Below are positions 34,970 to 44,959 of a DNA stretch of 64,000 bases, piece after piece. A model generated the notes under the pieces. It had not been told where the DNA came from. It saw only the letters and a list, made by a program, of their open reading frames with translations, and made no database searches. Every line of letters begins with the position of its first letter. The stretch's first letter is position 1. Origin of the DNA: Calliopum simillimum (lineage: Eukaryota > Arthropoda > Insecta > Diptera > Lauxaniidae); contig OX638371.1 of NCBI GenBank assembly GCA_951812925.1, positions 79,307,697 through 79,371,696 on the forward strand, given 5' to 3'. The position numbers and the translations under genes are program-made.

Positions 34970-35180
34970 AAATGATTGCGTGATGTTGATTTTTTGAGAG
35001 TTATTTTTGTAATGCATTTTGTTCAATTGTTAGTGAATTCGTTTTTCTTATCACACAATTTACTTGCTTAGAGCCTTTGCTATATGATAACCTTAAAAGC
35101 CGGCTATCAATAAGACGCATCATTATTATTCAGCGTGTTACTGAAATTGTTGTGGTCGTTATCACCAACAAAATTATTTA
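34970..35180 (-). promoter_or_regulatory. Promoter region of the lysozyme gene
   Basis: An arthropod-type initiator TCATTT (34975-34970; +1 near 34973) and a TTATCA/GATA site near 35083 are conserved with the duplicate at 56057 and 56180. A second GATA word lies in the conserved TGTGGTCGTTATC block near 35150. The conservation between the two copies makes these the best candidates for regulatory sites. GATA sites often go with gut or fat-body expression in insects, which is inference here. Confidence 0.5.
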
Positions 35181-35260
35181 AAGCAACACTTAAAGTGTAA
35201 TTTAATTTTAATTTGAATTGAATTTTAGAAATCTCTGTGATATATATAAAAAGCATTGAT

Positions 35261-35867
35261 ACACTCTAAAAACAAAATTGTTTACCACAAGTGATGTAGA
35301 TAGAACTACTTAAACACTTGCGGCAAATAATAATAATCTTTTTAATCAAACCTAGCCTCTCCCGACTGATAGACTGAAACTTATTTTCTGCACCACTGAC
35401 TGACGTAAGTATGTTATAAACAGGTTTATAATTTGATATTCCAATGCTTTCTACAGAGTTAAAAAAATTCGTTGTAAATTTAATTTCAATTCAATTAAGC
35501 AAAAGTAAATCAATTAAAAAAAAAAAGGAAAATAGAGAAGTGAACTACAAAAAATGTTAAATGAAAAAAAAAAAAAAACAAAAAAATTTAAATAAAAAAA
35601 TGACCCACACTGGGACTCGAACCATGATTTATGATTTGTCGAAGGCGAATAAAACATTTGGGTGCAACAATTCATGAAATGGTTCGTCGAACTTACAGAA
35701 ATATTTGCGATGACTTATTTTTTATTTGTATCAAGTAAAATATTTTTGCTGCAAATACCATTAACTTGGTATTAAATATAAATGCTTGGTTTTAATAAAA
35801 AGTTTTTTTTTGTAAATATTCGGTAATTTGTCGCAAATACTTTCCAAACAATTTTTTTTCTGAGTGT
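35261..35867. mobile_element. ACACTC-ended TIR element carrying a tRNA-like sequence
   Basis: The inverted ends ACACTCTAAAAACAAAATTG and (complement) ACACTCAGAAAAAAAATTG enclose about 600 bp. A minus-strand B box lies off centre at 35623-35613. A related layout, ACACGGAGAAAAA ends with a tRNA-like core, occurs at 53595-54291. The target duplication was not resolved. It sits about 300 bp upstream of the lysozyme transcription start. Confidence 0.6.
35604..35672 (-). repeat. tRNA-like sequence with B box and T-run
   Basis: A perfect B box GGTTCGAGTCC lies at 35623-35613, and TTTTTTTA follows on the same strand at about 35600-35594, a possible pol III stop. The A box is not clear. Confidence 0.45.
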
Positions 35868-35872
35868 ATTAT

Positions 35873-36700
35873 TACTCAGAAAATACGTACATAGGCTGTT
35901 CAAAAAATACGTAGACTGCCTGAATTGCGCAAGCACAGTTGGTTCCACGCTTCAAACAAGTTTTATGATTGCAAATATCGCAATTGGTTGGTAAGCTACG
36001 CAGTAGTTTCTAAAGTGTGTTTTGTTCAATTGGCGGATTATAGAATGAGTGACTTATACTCTAGTAACCACTCATACACTTAGATTTTGGATGGTTTATA
36101 GTCGCCAAAACGCTTTTTCAATAGATCGATACACTCTTATTGAGATAAACATACTCGAAAATTGAGATCACGAGATCATTCCGTTTCTTCAATGAATTGA
36201 ATTTTTAAGTGAATAAAACACAATGTTTCATTGCGAAATGAAAGATGACATTTAAAGAAATTTAACCTTAAATATGTTAAACTTTCCAGATGTTCAAAAA
36301 ATTTGCATCAAAAAACACTAAGGGTAGTATATTCCTGGAACTAATGGGGCTACCTATGTATGTATTCCTGTCAAAAATAAATCTATACTTATATAAATAC
36401 GTGAACAGTTTTTTTTGCGCCCCTTTTGCGAGCTGACCATTTAACCGATTTTGGATATTTTTTTTTTATATGATAGGTACTGTGGTGTAAAATCTACGAA
36501 TCCAAAAATTATCCTCATAAGTTGCCATTAAGGCATTTAAAAATAGGATCAAAGTTTCCCATATAATTACAACAACAACAGCACCCACAGTGTTATGCTG
36601 TGTTGATGAGAAAATGAATGAGACAGTGGAGTGGGAGAGATTTTGTTGTTGTTGTTTTTCTCTTGCTTGCAAAAACCTGTTTCGTTGCACTCTGTCCACG
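35873..36700. other. Stretch without a recognisable gene
   Basis: A block at 35893-36060 starting AGGCTGTTCAAAAAATACG resembles the 5' flank of mariner-type genes only loosely. The rest is AT-rich with (CAA)n near 36568 and 36641. Confidence 0.35.
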
Positions 36701-36704
36701 TTCT

Positions 36705-37657
36705 GCTTCGATATTTTGGATGTTTTTCGATATTTTGGACTTTGATCGATATTTTTGACACTTTTGGATTTTAACCGATATTTTGGATGTTTTTCGATAT
36801 TTTTGGACTGTTATCGATATTTTGGATGCTTTTGGACTTTTACCGATATTTTGGATGTTTTTCGATACTTTTGGACTTTTACCGATATTTTGGATGTTTC
36901 TCGATGCTTTCGGACTTTTATCGATATTTTGGATGTTTCTCGATACTCTTGCACTTTTATCGATATTTTGGATGTTTTTCGATACTTTTGGACTTCTATC
37001 GATATTTTGGATGTTTCTCGACACTTTTGGACTTTTACCGATATTTTAAATGTTTCTCAATACTTTTGAACTTTTATCGATATTTTGGATGTTTTTCGAT
37101 ACTTTTGGACTTTTGCCGATATTTTGGATGTTTCTCGATACTTCTGGACTTTTATCGATATTTTGGATGTTTCTCGATACTTCTAGACTTTTACCGATAT
37201 TTTGAATGTTTCTCGATACTTTTGAACTTTTTCCGATGTTTTGGATATTTTTCGATACTTTTGGACTTTTAACGATATTTTCGATGTTTCTCGATACTTT
37301 TGGACTTTTACCGATATTTTAGATGTTTCTCGATACTTTTGGACTTTTACCGATATTTTGGATGTTTCTCGATACTTTTACCGAGATTTTAGATGTTTCT
37401 CGATACTTTTGGACTTATACCGATATTTTGGATGTTTCTCGATACTTTTGGACTTTTACCGATATTTTGGATGTTTCTCGATACTTTTGGACTTTTACCG
37501 ATATTTTGGATGTTTTGCGATACTTTTGAACTTTTATCGATATTTTGGATGTTTCTCGAAACTTTTGGACTTTTATCGATATTTTGGATGTTTCTCGATA
37601 CCTTTGGACATATACCGATATTTTGGATGTTTCTCGATACTTTTGGACTTTTATCGA
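36705..37657. repeat. 39-bp minisatellite, left part (about 24 units)
   Basis: The unit is CGATATTTTGGATGTTTCTC followed by GATACTTTTGGACTTTTAC. Because 39 is divisible by three, several frames stay open on both strands for 60-180 codons and give 13-residue periodic peptides; these are not genes. The errantivirus interrupts the array at 37657, and the array resumes at 45316. Confidence 0.9.
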
Positions 37658-38013
37658 AGTTATAACATTGCATTCCCATGCCATCGCATAAAAATGCTGA
37701 CGTCTGGTCTGCACAATGCACGCGCGTCCGGCACAGTTTGTCAACGTGAGTCCACCGTGGGATATAGCCGACGCAGCATTATTTGTAAGTTATAATTAGG
37801 CCGTTAGAGTTATTGACTAATTTAGGGTTTTGTAAGAGTTTAGTTTTAGTTTTGCTTTTGTATCGATCAGTTCATTTTAGTGCTATAAATTGTGAAAATA
37901 AATCCATTGAGTAATTTTAAATATTATCCGTGTTATTAGTGAAATCAAGGAGCCGACGTTGAGGCTTCTTGATTAATATTTTTTTCCAGCAGTGTAATAA
38001 AGGAAAGTTAACT
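37658..38013 (+). repeat. 5' LTR
   Basis: 356 bp, AGTTATAAC to GTTAACT, as is usual for errantiviruses (AGTTA..TAACT). A poly(A)-type AATAAA occurs in AAAATAAATCC near 37897 and AATAAAGG near 37997. Confidence 0.9.
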
Positions 38014-38030
38014 GGCGCCCGAGCAGGGAC
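38013..38030 (+). promoter_or_regulatory. Primer-binding site, tRNA-Lys type
   Basis: TGGCGCCCGAGCAGGGAC begins at the last base of the LTR. It resembles the tRNA-Lys primer sites of other retroelements and would prime minus-strand synthesis. Confidence 0.75.
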
Positions 38031-38502
38031 CGGCTAAACACCAAGGACTTTTTTGCTGTGTAATATTCTGAGGACTAGTGCCTGTAAACGTAAGAACCAG
38101 GGCTAGCCCTTTAAGAAATCCTGAAGGAGATTACTAGAAGCTAAAAGTCTTGGTGGCGAAGATCACCTGTGCCTGAGTAGGCCTACAGCAAGCATAAACG
38201 CCGAGGACTAAAAGGGACTCCACAGGCCTTCCAATGCCGGTTCATCAGATGATGGGAATAAGGACAATTTTAATTTTTGGGTAAAATTTTTTTTCTTTTT
38301 TTGTGTTCTCATCTCATTTTTAACATTTTTTTTTTTTTTTTATGTGACTTTTGAGTTTTAAATGTGTATTAAAAGTGAAAAGTGTATAGTTTATTAAATT
38401 CTTTCCAGTTAAAAGTGAAAAACAAATTCAGTTTATATATTCCCATGCAAGTTTATTTCTTTCCCTCTCTGTTAGTGCAGTGTGATTAGATATAATTGAG
38501 GG

Positions 38503-39690
38503 TACAGCTCATAATAATTAAACGAAATAATAAAACAAAAAAATTGATAAATTTTAACTGAGACTGCGATTCACCAATGGGACCCTCCAGTCTATAAATT
38601 TTACTAAGATAAAAATTAAGGATAGGGGAGATGTGTGTACCTTGGTCCGAGTGTACCTCGGTCCAAGTGTCAGTTGCCACTCAACAGTTGCACGTGTACG
38701 ATAATGTTCTTCTATGAAATTTTCCACTCATACCGGTGACTCATATTAGTAGACTTTAGACCGTCAAGGTGTATGCGTGTATAAAAAGTGACGGAAAAAG
38801 TGTTTTTGGTGTGTAAAAATTAGTTTTTGGAGTAAACGAAGAAACGTTTTGTGTGAAACTTACTTGAAATATTTCAGTTTTACAACATCAGGAAGGAAGT
38901 TAAGTTATTGTTTTAAGCTTTTAGTGTGTTTTAGATTTATTTTCATTAATAGATGTTATGGGTGTTGACAGTTATTAAAACATGCTGTCTGTGTGTACCT
39001 TGGACCTATGCTTATTGACCAGCGAGCCTTTTTCAACGGGCAACCAGGAAGCCATAATTGCCTCTCAATATAATGCTAATATTAATATTTACGAGATTAA
39101 TGTATTTATTTGCAACCATTTTTGTTAAATTAATTGTTTTTTACTAAATGCACTTTTTAGTGTTATAATTTTTGTATATGATTAATTTTTTTTTTTTTAT
39201 TGAAAAAAATTTTACTTTTGATTACATAATAAATGGTTCTTTCATAATTTATTACCTAAATACAATGTATTCTCTTTTATTTTTAATAGTCTAAGGTACA
39301 CTTGCATCGTGTACCTTGGACCGTTTGAGATTGCAACGGAAAAAGTAATATTTCTACTCAATGGTAAGACATAGAAATATTATTGTCACGTCATTTGATG
39401 CTGCAAACATTGTAAAAATATAACTTAATCAAAAAACTAAAGAAACTTTTTTGGAAAATCCAGCACATTGGATAAACTGAAAAGCGGACCAAGGTACACA
39501 CATCTCCCCTACAGCTCACAATAATTAAGTGAAATAATAAAACAAAAAAATAAATGAATTTTAACTGAGACTGCGATTCACCAACGGGACCCTCCAGTCT
39601 ATAAATTATTTAAAAGATAACCTTTAACTGAGGCTGCGATTCACCAGCTTGGATAAACCAGGCGGGACCCTCCAGTCTACTGATTATTAT
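38503..39690 (+). repeat. Leader repeat A (CGATTCACCA..CCTCCAGTCTA), three units
   Basis: The units start near 38503 and 39510, with a partial third near 39625. They share TACAGCTCA, GAGACTGCGATTCACCA and GGGACCCTCCAGTCTA. TA-flanked element 5 separates the first two. The TACAGCTCATAATAATTA start of unit 1 gives the empty target for that insertion. Confidence 0.75.
38625..39509. mobile_element. TA-flanked element 5, private word TGTGTACCTTGGTCC
   Basis: Both ends read GGGGAGATGTGTGTACC outward-in, flanked by TA at 38623-38624 and 39510-39511. The word or its parts recur near 38633, 38649, 38991, 39294 (complement), 39308 and 39484 (complement). It is 885 bp, non-coding, and inserted in the errantivirus leader. 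Confidence 0.75.
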
Positions 39691-39761
39691 AGTTTAAAGG
39701 AGCGCTTAAACATCCTCAAAAAAAGATAAAAAATATAATATAATTTTTTTTTTATTGAAAT

Positions 39762-40022
39762 ACTTGACCGACTGAAAATCCAGTACGGTAACAAAAAGGA
39801 GGTAATATCCTTAAAATTATTTTTTTTTATATATACTTGACCGACTGAAAATCCAGTACGGTAACAAAAAAGGAGGTAATATCCTAAAAACTATTTTGTT
39901 GAAATACTTGACCGACTGAAAATCCAGTACGGTAACAAAAAAGGAGGTAATATCCGAAACAATTTTTTATATACTTGACCGGCTATTAACACAGCTCGGT
40001 AACAAAAAAAAGGTATCATCCT
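39762..40022 (+). repeat. Leader repeat B, four units of about 50 bp spaced about 70 bp
   Basis: ACTTGACCGACTGAAAATCC, then CAGTACGGTAACAAAAA and GGAGGTAATATCC, occurs near 39762, 39835 and 39906, with a diverged fourth near 39973. Tandem leader repeats are also the site of the Su(Hw) insulator in Drosophila gypsy, but the words here differ. Confidence 0.8.
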
Positions 40023-40136
40023 TAAAAACCAAAGATCTGTTTCAAGAACAGAAATTTAGTAAACCACTTTATTTACTTAACCATTTCGCCACAAGGCTCT
40101 TTATTATTTTTGTATTTTTCTGAAGCTTAGGGTCGT

Positions 40137-43034
40137 ATGTACAATCTCCGTAGCAGGTGCCCCACTGAAGCCGACACTATGGAAGAAATGAAAACATCCT
40201 TAAGGGAACTAACCGGAGCCGTAAATGCTGTGCTCGAACAGTTAAGGGGGCTAGAAAATCGCATTAGCCGCACAGAGGAACGTGTCGTAGAAATGGAGCG
40301 ACAATCCGCAAATAATCCGATCCTCGAGCAATTAAGACAATTAAAGGATCGTGTGGCTCGCACAGAAGATCGTGTCGTCAATGGGGAAAGGCAGTCCGAA
40401 GGCAACTCCACAGGAACTGCTTCAAATTCGATACCCTTATGTTCACCAAGAACTGAGGAGGATCTTCGGGACATTGGTAAGCTCCCGGATTGCGTCAAAG
40501 AGCTCCAAGTTTTTGATGGCAATCCGGTTCAATACATTTCCTGGATTCACAGCGTCGAGACAATTTTAAAGGACTTTGAAATTGTGCGGCAGAAGCCCAT
40601 CTACAGGGCCATCCTGCAGCACATCAGACAAAAGATAAGGGGCAATGCAAAATTTTTCACAACAATAGATCTCACGTCTGGCTTCCATCAAATACTGATG
40701 AAAGAGAGAGACATTAGAAAAACGGCCTTCTCCACAATGAATGGAAAGTATGAGTTCTTAAGGATGCCGTTTGGGCTGAAAAATGCCCCCGCCATTTTTC
40801 AAAGAATGATTGATGACGTCCTTAAAGAATTTATCGGGAAAATATGTTACGTCTATATAGACGACATTATAATTTTCAGTAAAAATGAGGACGAACATAT
40901 TAGGGATATAGAAACGGTGTTCCAAAGGCTCAAGGAATCAGGTCTTAAGGTAAATTTGGAAAAAACGCATTTTATGGAGAAATCTGTAGAGTTTCTCGGG
41001 TATTTAGTTACAACTCAAGGGATTCGTCCTGATCCGAAAAAAGTTAAAGCAATTGAAGATATTCTTCCTCCAGAAACTTTAAAGGAATTAAAAAGATTCT
41101 TAGGTTTAACTTCTTACTATAGGAAGTTCATTCGAGAGTATGCTAAAATAGCCAAGCCACTAACAAATTTAACCCGTGGTGAGCATGCTCAAGTAAAAGC
41201 CAGCCAGTCAAGAAATGTAAAAATTTACCTCGATGCTGAAGCGCTCCTGGCATTTAATAACTTAAAGAAACTCCTCACCTCATCGGAGGTACTTACCTTT
41301 CCCGAGTTTGATAAACCATTTAATTTAACAACTGATGCTTCCAATTACGCTATTGGAGCAGTCCTTTCTCAAGGAGAACATGGGAAAGAGAAACCGATTG
41401 CTTACATCTCTCGTTCTTTAAATCGAACGGAAGAAAATTACGCCACCAACGAGAAGGAGATGTTGGCAATCGTTTGGGCGTTGGACAATTTGAGGAACTA
41501 TTTGTATGGTGCAAAAAAGATAAAAATTTTCACCGACCACCAACCCTTGACTTTCGCATTGGGAAATAGGAACTATAATGCGAAACTCAAGCGTTGGAAA
41601 GCACGTATTGAGGAGTATAACTACGAGTTGATTTACACTCCCGGTAAATCAAACTTTGTGGCCGATGCTCTGTCCCGCTTAAAAACAGAAGTTAATCAAT
41701 TGACTGGGGAAGCGGATGATACTGGAAGTGGGGGTAGTGTCCATAGTGCGGAACAAGATAGTAGTGATCTCATACCGCACGTAGAGGCACCACTAAATGT
41801 TTTTAGGAATCAAATTGTAATAAGGGTAGGAAAGGACTTACGTAGCATGGTGCAACCGCATCCTGGTTTTACTCGCCACCATGTAGATGTGGAAGTGCTG
41901 GACACGGTTACACTTACTACTCTTCTAAAGAACCTACTTAATCCGGGTGTTATTAATGGCATTAAAATACCCGAGCAACACCTTCAGATGCTTCAAGATG
42001 TTTACCTGGCAAATTTTACGAGATACAAATTGCGCATAACACAGAGATTGGTAGAGGATGTAGCTAACCAAGAACGGGTTTGGGCGATTATTGAAGAAGA
42101 ACATAGGAGGGCACATAGAAACCCTAGAGAGAATAAAGAACAAATCCTTGAAAAATTTTATTTTCCAAAAATGAACTCCTTACTTAGAGAATTCGCAAAT
42201 GACTGCGAGATTTGTCGCCTTAATAAATATGATAGGCATCCCCCAAAACCCAAGTTACAAGTTACTCCTACACCACAATACCCATGCGAAATCCTTCATG
42301 TAGATATTTTTGAAATCAAGGGGCAGAAGTTTCTTAGTTGCATAGATAAGTTCTCAAAATTTGCAAAGCTTTTCCATCTCAGAAATAAGTCTGCGCTCCA
42401 CATACGCGAAAAGTTTGCTAAAATTTTGCACTATTTTACAGCACCACGTGTCATCGTTGTTGACAACGAGCGAAGTTTTGTCAGCCCCATAATTTCAAAC
42501 TACATTAGAAGTCTAGGGATTGAACTATATTTAACTCCAACTCAAAAAATCGAAGTGAATGGACAAGTCGAAAGGCTCCATTCGACTTTATTGGAAATTT
42601 ATCGCTGCCTTGAAAAAGAGTTAAGGACAACCAGCCCAAAAGAAATACTTTATGTATCGGTAGACAGATACAATAACACTGTCCACTCTATAACTAATGA
42701 AAAACCGAGTGACATTTTTTTTAATAGGACACAGAGAATTAACTACCAAAATTTGTTAGACTTTCGTGAAAAGGTGCATGAAGATGTTAGAGCACAAATA
42801 GAGCGAAACCAAGAAATTAGGAATTTAAGGGTTAATAAAAGGAAGGAGGAACCCAAACGGTATAACCCTGGGGATGAAATTTATGTTCTGAACAAACAAA
42901 TCAAGGGAAAGCAGAAACCACTTTATAGGAAGGAAATTGTGGGATTAGACAATAATGTTACAATAACTACAACAACAGGGAAGAAATTCCATAAATCCCA
43001 TATAAAGAACATACAAGAATTAGGTAATGTGTAA
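40137..43034 (+). CDS. Gag-Pol fusion frame made by an internal deletion
   Basis: 965 residues. Residues 1 to about 170 are gag-like, with a coiled-coil stretch at 15-90. Near residue 171 (about 40647) the sequence passes without a stop into the reverse transcriptase just before its first catalytic block (Asp near 178). The Tyr-Ile-Asp-Asp block, RNase H (Thr-Asp-Ala-Ser, Thr-Asp-His), the integrase His-His-Cys-Cys finger and the integrase Asp, Asp and Glu follow. The rest of gag, the protease and the first part of RT are missing. Family knowledge: gag and pol normally lie in separate frames joined by frameshifting. The product is unlikely to be an active polymerase. Confidence 0.85.
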   Translation: MYNLRSRCPTEADTMEEMKTSLRELTGAVNAVLEQLRGLENRISRTEERVVEMERQSANNPILEQLRQLKDRVARTEDRVVNGERQSEGNSTGTASNSIPLCSPRTEEDLRDIGKLPDCVKELQVFDGNPVQYISWIHSVETILKDFEIVRQKPIYRAILQHIRQKIRGNAKFFTTIDLTSGFHQILMKERDIRKTAFSTMNGKYEFLRMPFGLKNAPAIFQRMIDDVLKEFIGKICYVYIDDIIIFSKNEDEHIRDIETVFQRLKESGLKVNLEKTHFMEKSVEFLGYLVTTQGIRPDPKKVKAIEDILPPETLKELKRFLGLTSYYRKFIREYAKIAKPLTNLTRGEHAQVKASQSRNVKIYLDAEALLAFNNLKKLLTSSEVLTFPEFDKPFNLTTDASNYAIGAVLSQGEHGKEKPIAYISRSLNRTEENYATNEKEMLAIVWALDNLRNYLYGAKKIKIFTDHQPLTFALGNRNYNAKLKRWKARIEEYNYELIYTPGKSNFVADALSRLKTEVNQLTGEADDTGSGGSVHSAEQDSSDLIPHVEAPLNVFRNQIVIRVGKDLRSMVQPHPGFTRHHVDVEVLDTVTLTTLLKNLLNPGVINGIKIPEQHLQMLQDVYLANFTRYKLRITQRLVEDVANQERVWAIIEEEHRRAHRNPRENKEQILEKFYFPKMNSLLREFANDCEICRLNKYDRHPPKPKLQVTPTPQYPCEILHVDIFEIKGQKFLSCIDKFSKFAKLFHLRNKSALHIREKFAKILHYFTAPRVIVVDNERSFVSPIISNYIRSLGIELYLTPTQKIEVNGQVERLHSTLLEIYRCLEKELRTTSPKEILYVSVDRYNNTVHSITNEKPSDIFFNRTQRINYQNLLDFREKVHEDVRAQIERNQEIRNLRVNKRKEEPKRYNPGDEIYVLNKQIKGKQKPLYRKEIVGLDNNVTITTTTGKKFHKSHIKNIQELGNV

Positions 43035-43450
43035 TTTTCTCTTGTAAGGTTTTAGAAATCATGCCTTTAGGTTTATTCTTTAGACTCTATTTAATTATTG
43101 CTATGGTTAAATATATAAAAACTCTAACACTAGTATTACGAACAATTTAAGATAAAATTTTTATTTGAATTTGGAACTTTAATGGTAAAAATTTTGTGAC
43201 AAAATTTTTTTTTTTTTTTTCTTCCCCCTTTTTTTATATGTTGATACGAATTTAATTAAAAATTATAGATTAAGAGTAATTAGTATAATATGAAAATTGA
43301 AATGTAACATGAAATTCGTTCATTTATAATAGAAACTAGAAAAATTGCATTTTCCATCTTAAATCTATCTTATGTGAAATGTAAGAAATTCGAATTTTAT
43401 TAGAATATTTTTATTAACTCTTGCTAAGCTAACGTTCCACGTCATAATCA
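43035..43450 (+). other. Gag-Pol to env spacer
   Basis: AT-rich, with T-runs near 43210. It ends at the acceptor-like AG at 43457-43458. The arrangement suits a spliced env messenger RNA. Confidence 0.5.
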
Positions 43451-43458
43451 CATTACAG

Positions 43459-44950
43459 GTTATTAATAGCTGCTGCGCACGGCTTCCATATTTTTAAATA
43501 CAAGGCTCCCATCATATCTATAAGAGAAGGCGATGGCTGGATTTTGAGTGGTGACTTCAAGCTAGTGCATGTGATAGACCTTCAACGGTACGACGATATT
43601 CTGACAGAAATGAAAAATTTGGCTGCAACAAATTTAAAGGACAGGGAGAAGGGATTGATCCTCGAATTTTATATTAATCAGACGTCTGATCGCATCAATG
43701 AATTACGGGGTGTCAAAACAAGGAAGCAGAGATCGATAAATTGGATAGGATCTGCTTGGAAATGGGTTGCTGGTAATCCAGATGCAACCGACTGGGACCA
43801 AATACTTCGAAGCCAGAATGATGTAATTGAAAGCAACAATCAACAATTCAAAATAAACGAAAACCTCTTTGGGGCAACACGAGAAGTTATGTCAAAAATC
43901 AAGCAAATTGTCAGCAGCATAAATGGTATATCCAAGGAAATCGACGCGGGCCAAGTCGAACAAGATGCAGTAAACCGAGTATTGATACTAAAGGAAGAGA
44001 TTGGTGAAATCGTGCGAGCGTGTCAGATGGCAAAAAAAGGGATTGTTAACAGCAATCTTTTAGATGTAGAAGAAATTAATCAAGTACTTGCTGAGATGGA
44101 GACTCTTCCGTACCAAAACGCCATCGAAGCAATTGAGTTTGGTGAGCCGTCAATTATCACGAATGGATCTCTTTTACTACACGTCCTATCAATGCCAAAA
44201 CTGAAAAGTGAAAAATATCATCTGCTTATAACACGAGCTGCTATCAATAGTGGGAGACAGATCGATCTGAGGTTCCAAAAAGTGCTGGTCAACCAGAGGG
44301 AAACTTATGGCATAATAGGACAGTGCACTTCAATCAACAATTCTACAGTTTGCGGTGAAGCCGATTTAGAAAAACTAGATGAGGACAGTTGTATTCCTAG
44401 GATAATAAAAGGAGGCCACGCTGCCTGTCCATACAACACGAACAATGAGGTAATTTCCGAACTGATTAATGAAAACACTATATTTCTTACAAATTTCTGT
44501 GGAGAGGTCAACGCAAACAACGCAACTATCTTCTTGAACGGGTCCTACGTCTTGCAGTTCCACAATGAGACGATTCAGCTTCAAAATCGCACTTATACCA
44601 GCAGTGTAATCACAAGTCTTCAAGCTCTTCCATCAGCAATTACAAACGTTTCAAGCCGAGGAGTTAAGGTGAATCTGGAATATGTTCATGATCTCAGCCT
44701 AAAGAACATTGGTCACGTCGATATGCTGAAATACAGGCTAAATTTTTCCCTGGTCTCTAATGCCATCATCATACTGTTCATGGTCTTCGTAGTATACAAC
44801 CTGTGGAAGAAAATTACCGGTAAAATTGACATCCCTCCGGTACACATCCCGAAAATTCAGACAACAGTTATCAACCCAGTACCAAAACCAAACCGAAGCC
44901 CTATCTTCGTTCCCCAGTACGTGACTCATCTGCGTGACGCAGATATTTGA
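43459..44950 (+). CDS. env: Errantivirus envelope protein (env), frame open from a splice acceptor
   Basis: The frame opens after a TTACAG acceptor (43453-43458), with a stop just upstream in the same frame (43445-43447) and no ATG at its start. The first codon must therefore come from a 5' exon; a GT at 40139-40140 overlapping the gag start codon is a candidate donor. A hydrophobic start, a basic Arg-Lys-Gln-Arg cleavage-like site, a following Ile-Gly-Ser-Ala-Trp-Lys-Trp block typical of gypsy-type env, several Asn-x-Ser/Thr sites and a C-terminal membrane helix (about 44735-44810) are visible. No stop interrupts it. Whether it is functional was not assessed. Confidence 0.8.
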
Positions 44951-44959
44951 GGAGGGAGG
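44948..44959 (+). promoter_or_regulatory. Polypurine tract
   Basis: TGAGGAGGGAGG directly precedes the 3' LTR and overlaps the env stop codon. It would prime plus-strand synthesis. Confidence 0.8.

Noticed and set aside
34285..34983. 232-codon plus-strand frame
   Set aside because: Antisense shadow of lysozyme exon 1; the minus strand has the start, membrane helix, donor and a conserved duplicate.
35893..36060. Possible mariner 5' region
   Set aside because: Only a loose resemblance; no terminal repeat pair and no transposase frame.
36705..37657. Regularly spaced repeat resembling a CRISPR array
   Set aside because: Tandem 39-bp units without unique spacers, in a eukaryotic setting.
36755..37795. 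Long plus and minus frames in the minisatellite, with 13-residue periodic peptides
   Set aside because: They arise in several frames at once because the unit length is a multiple of three. No start context, splice site or family similarity supports a gene.
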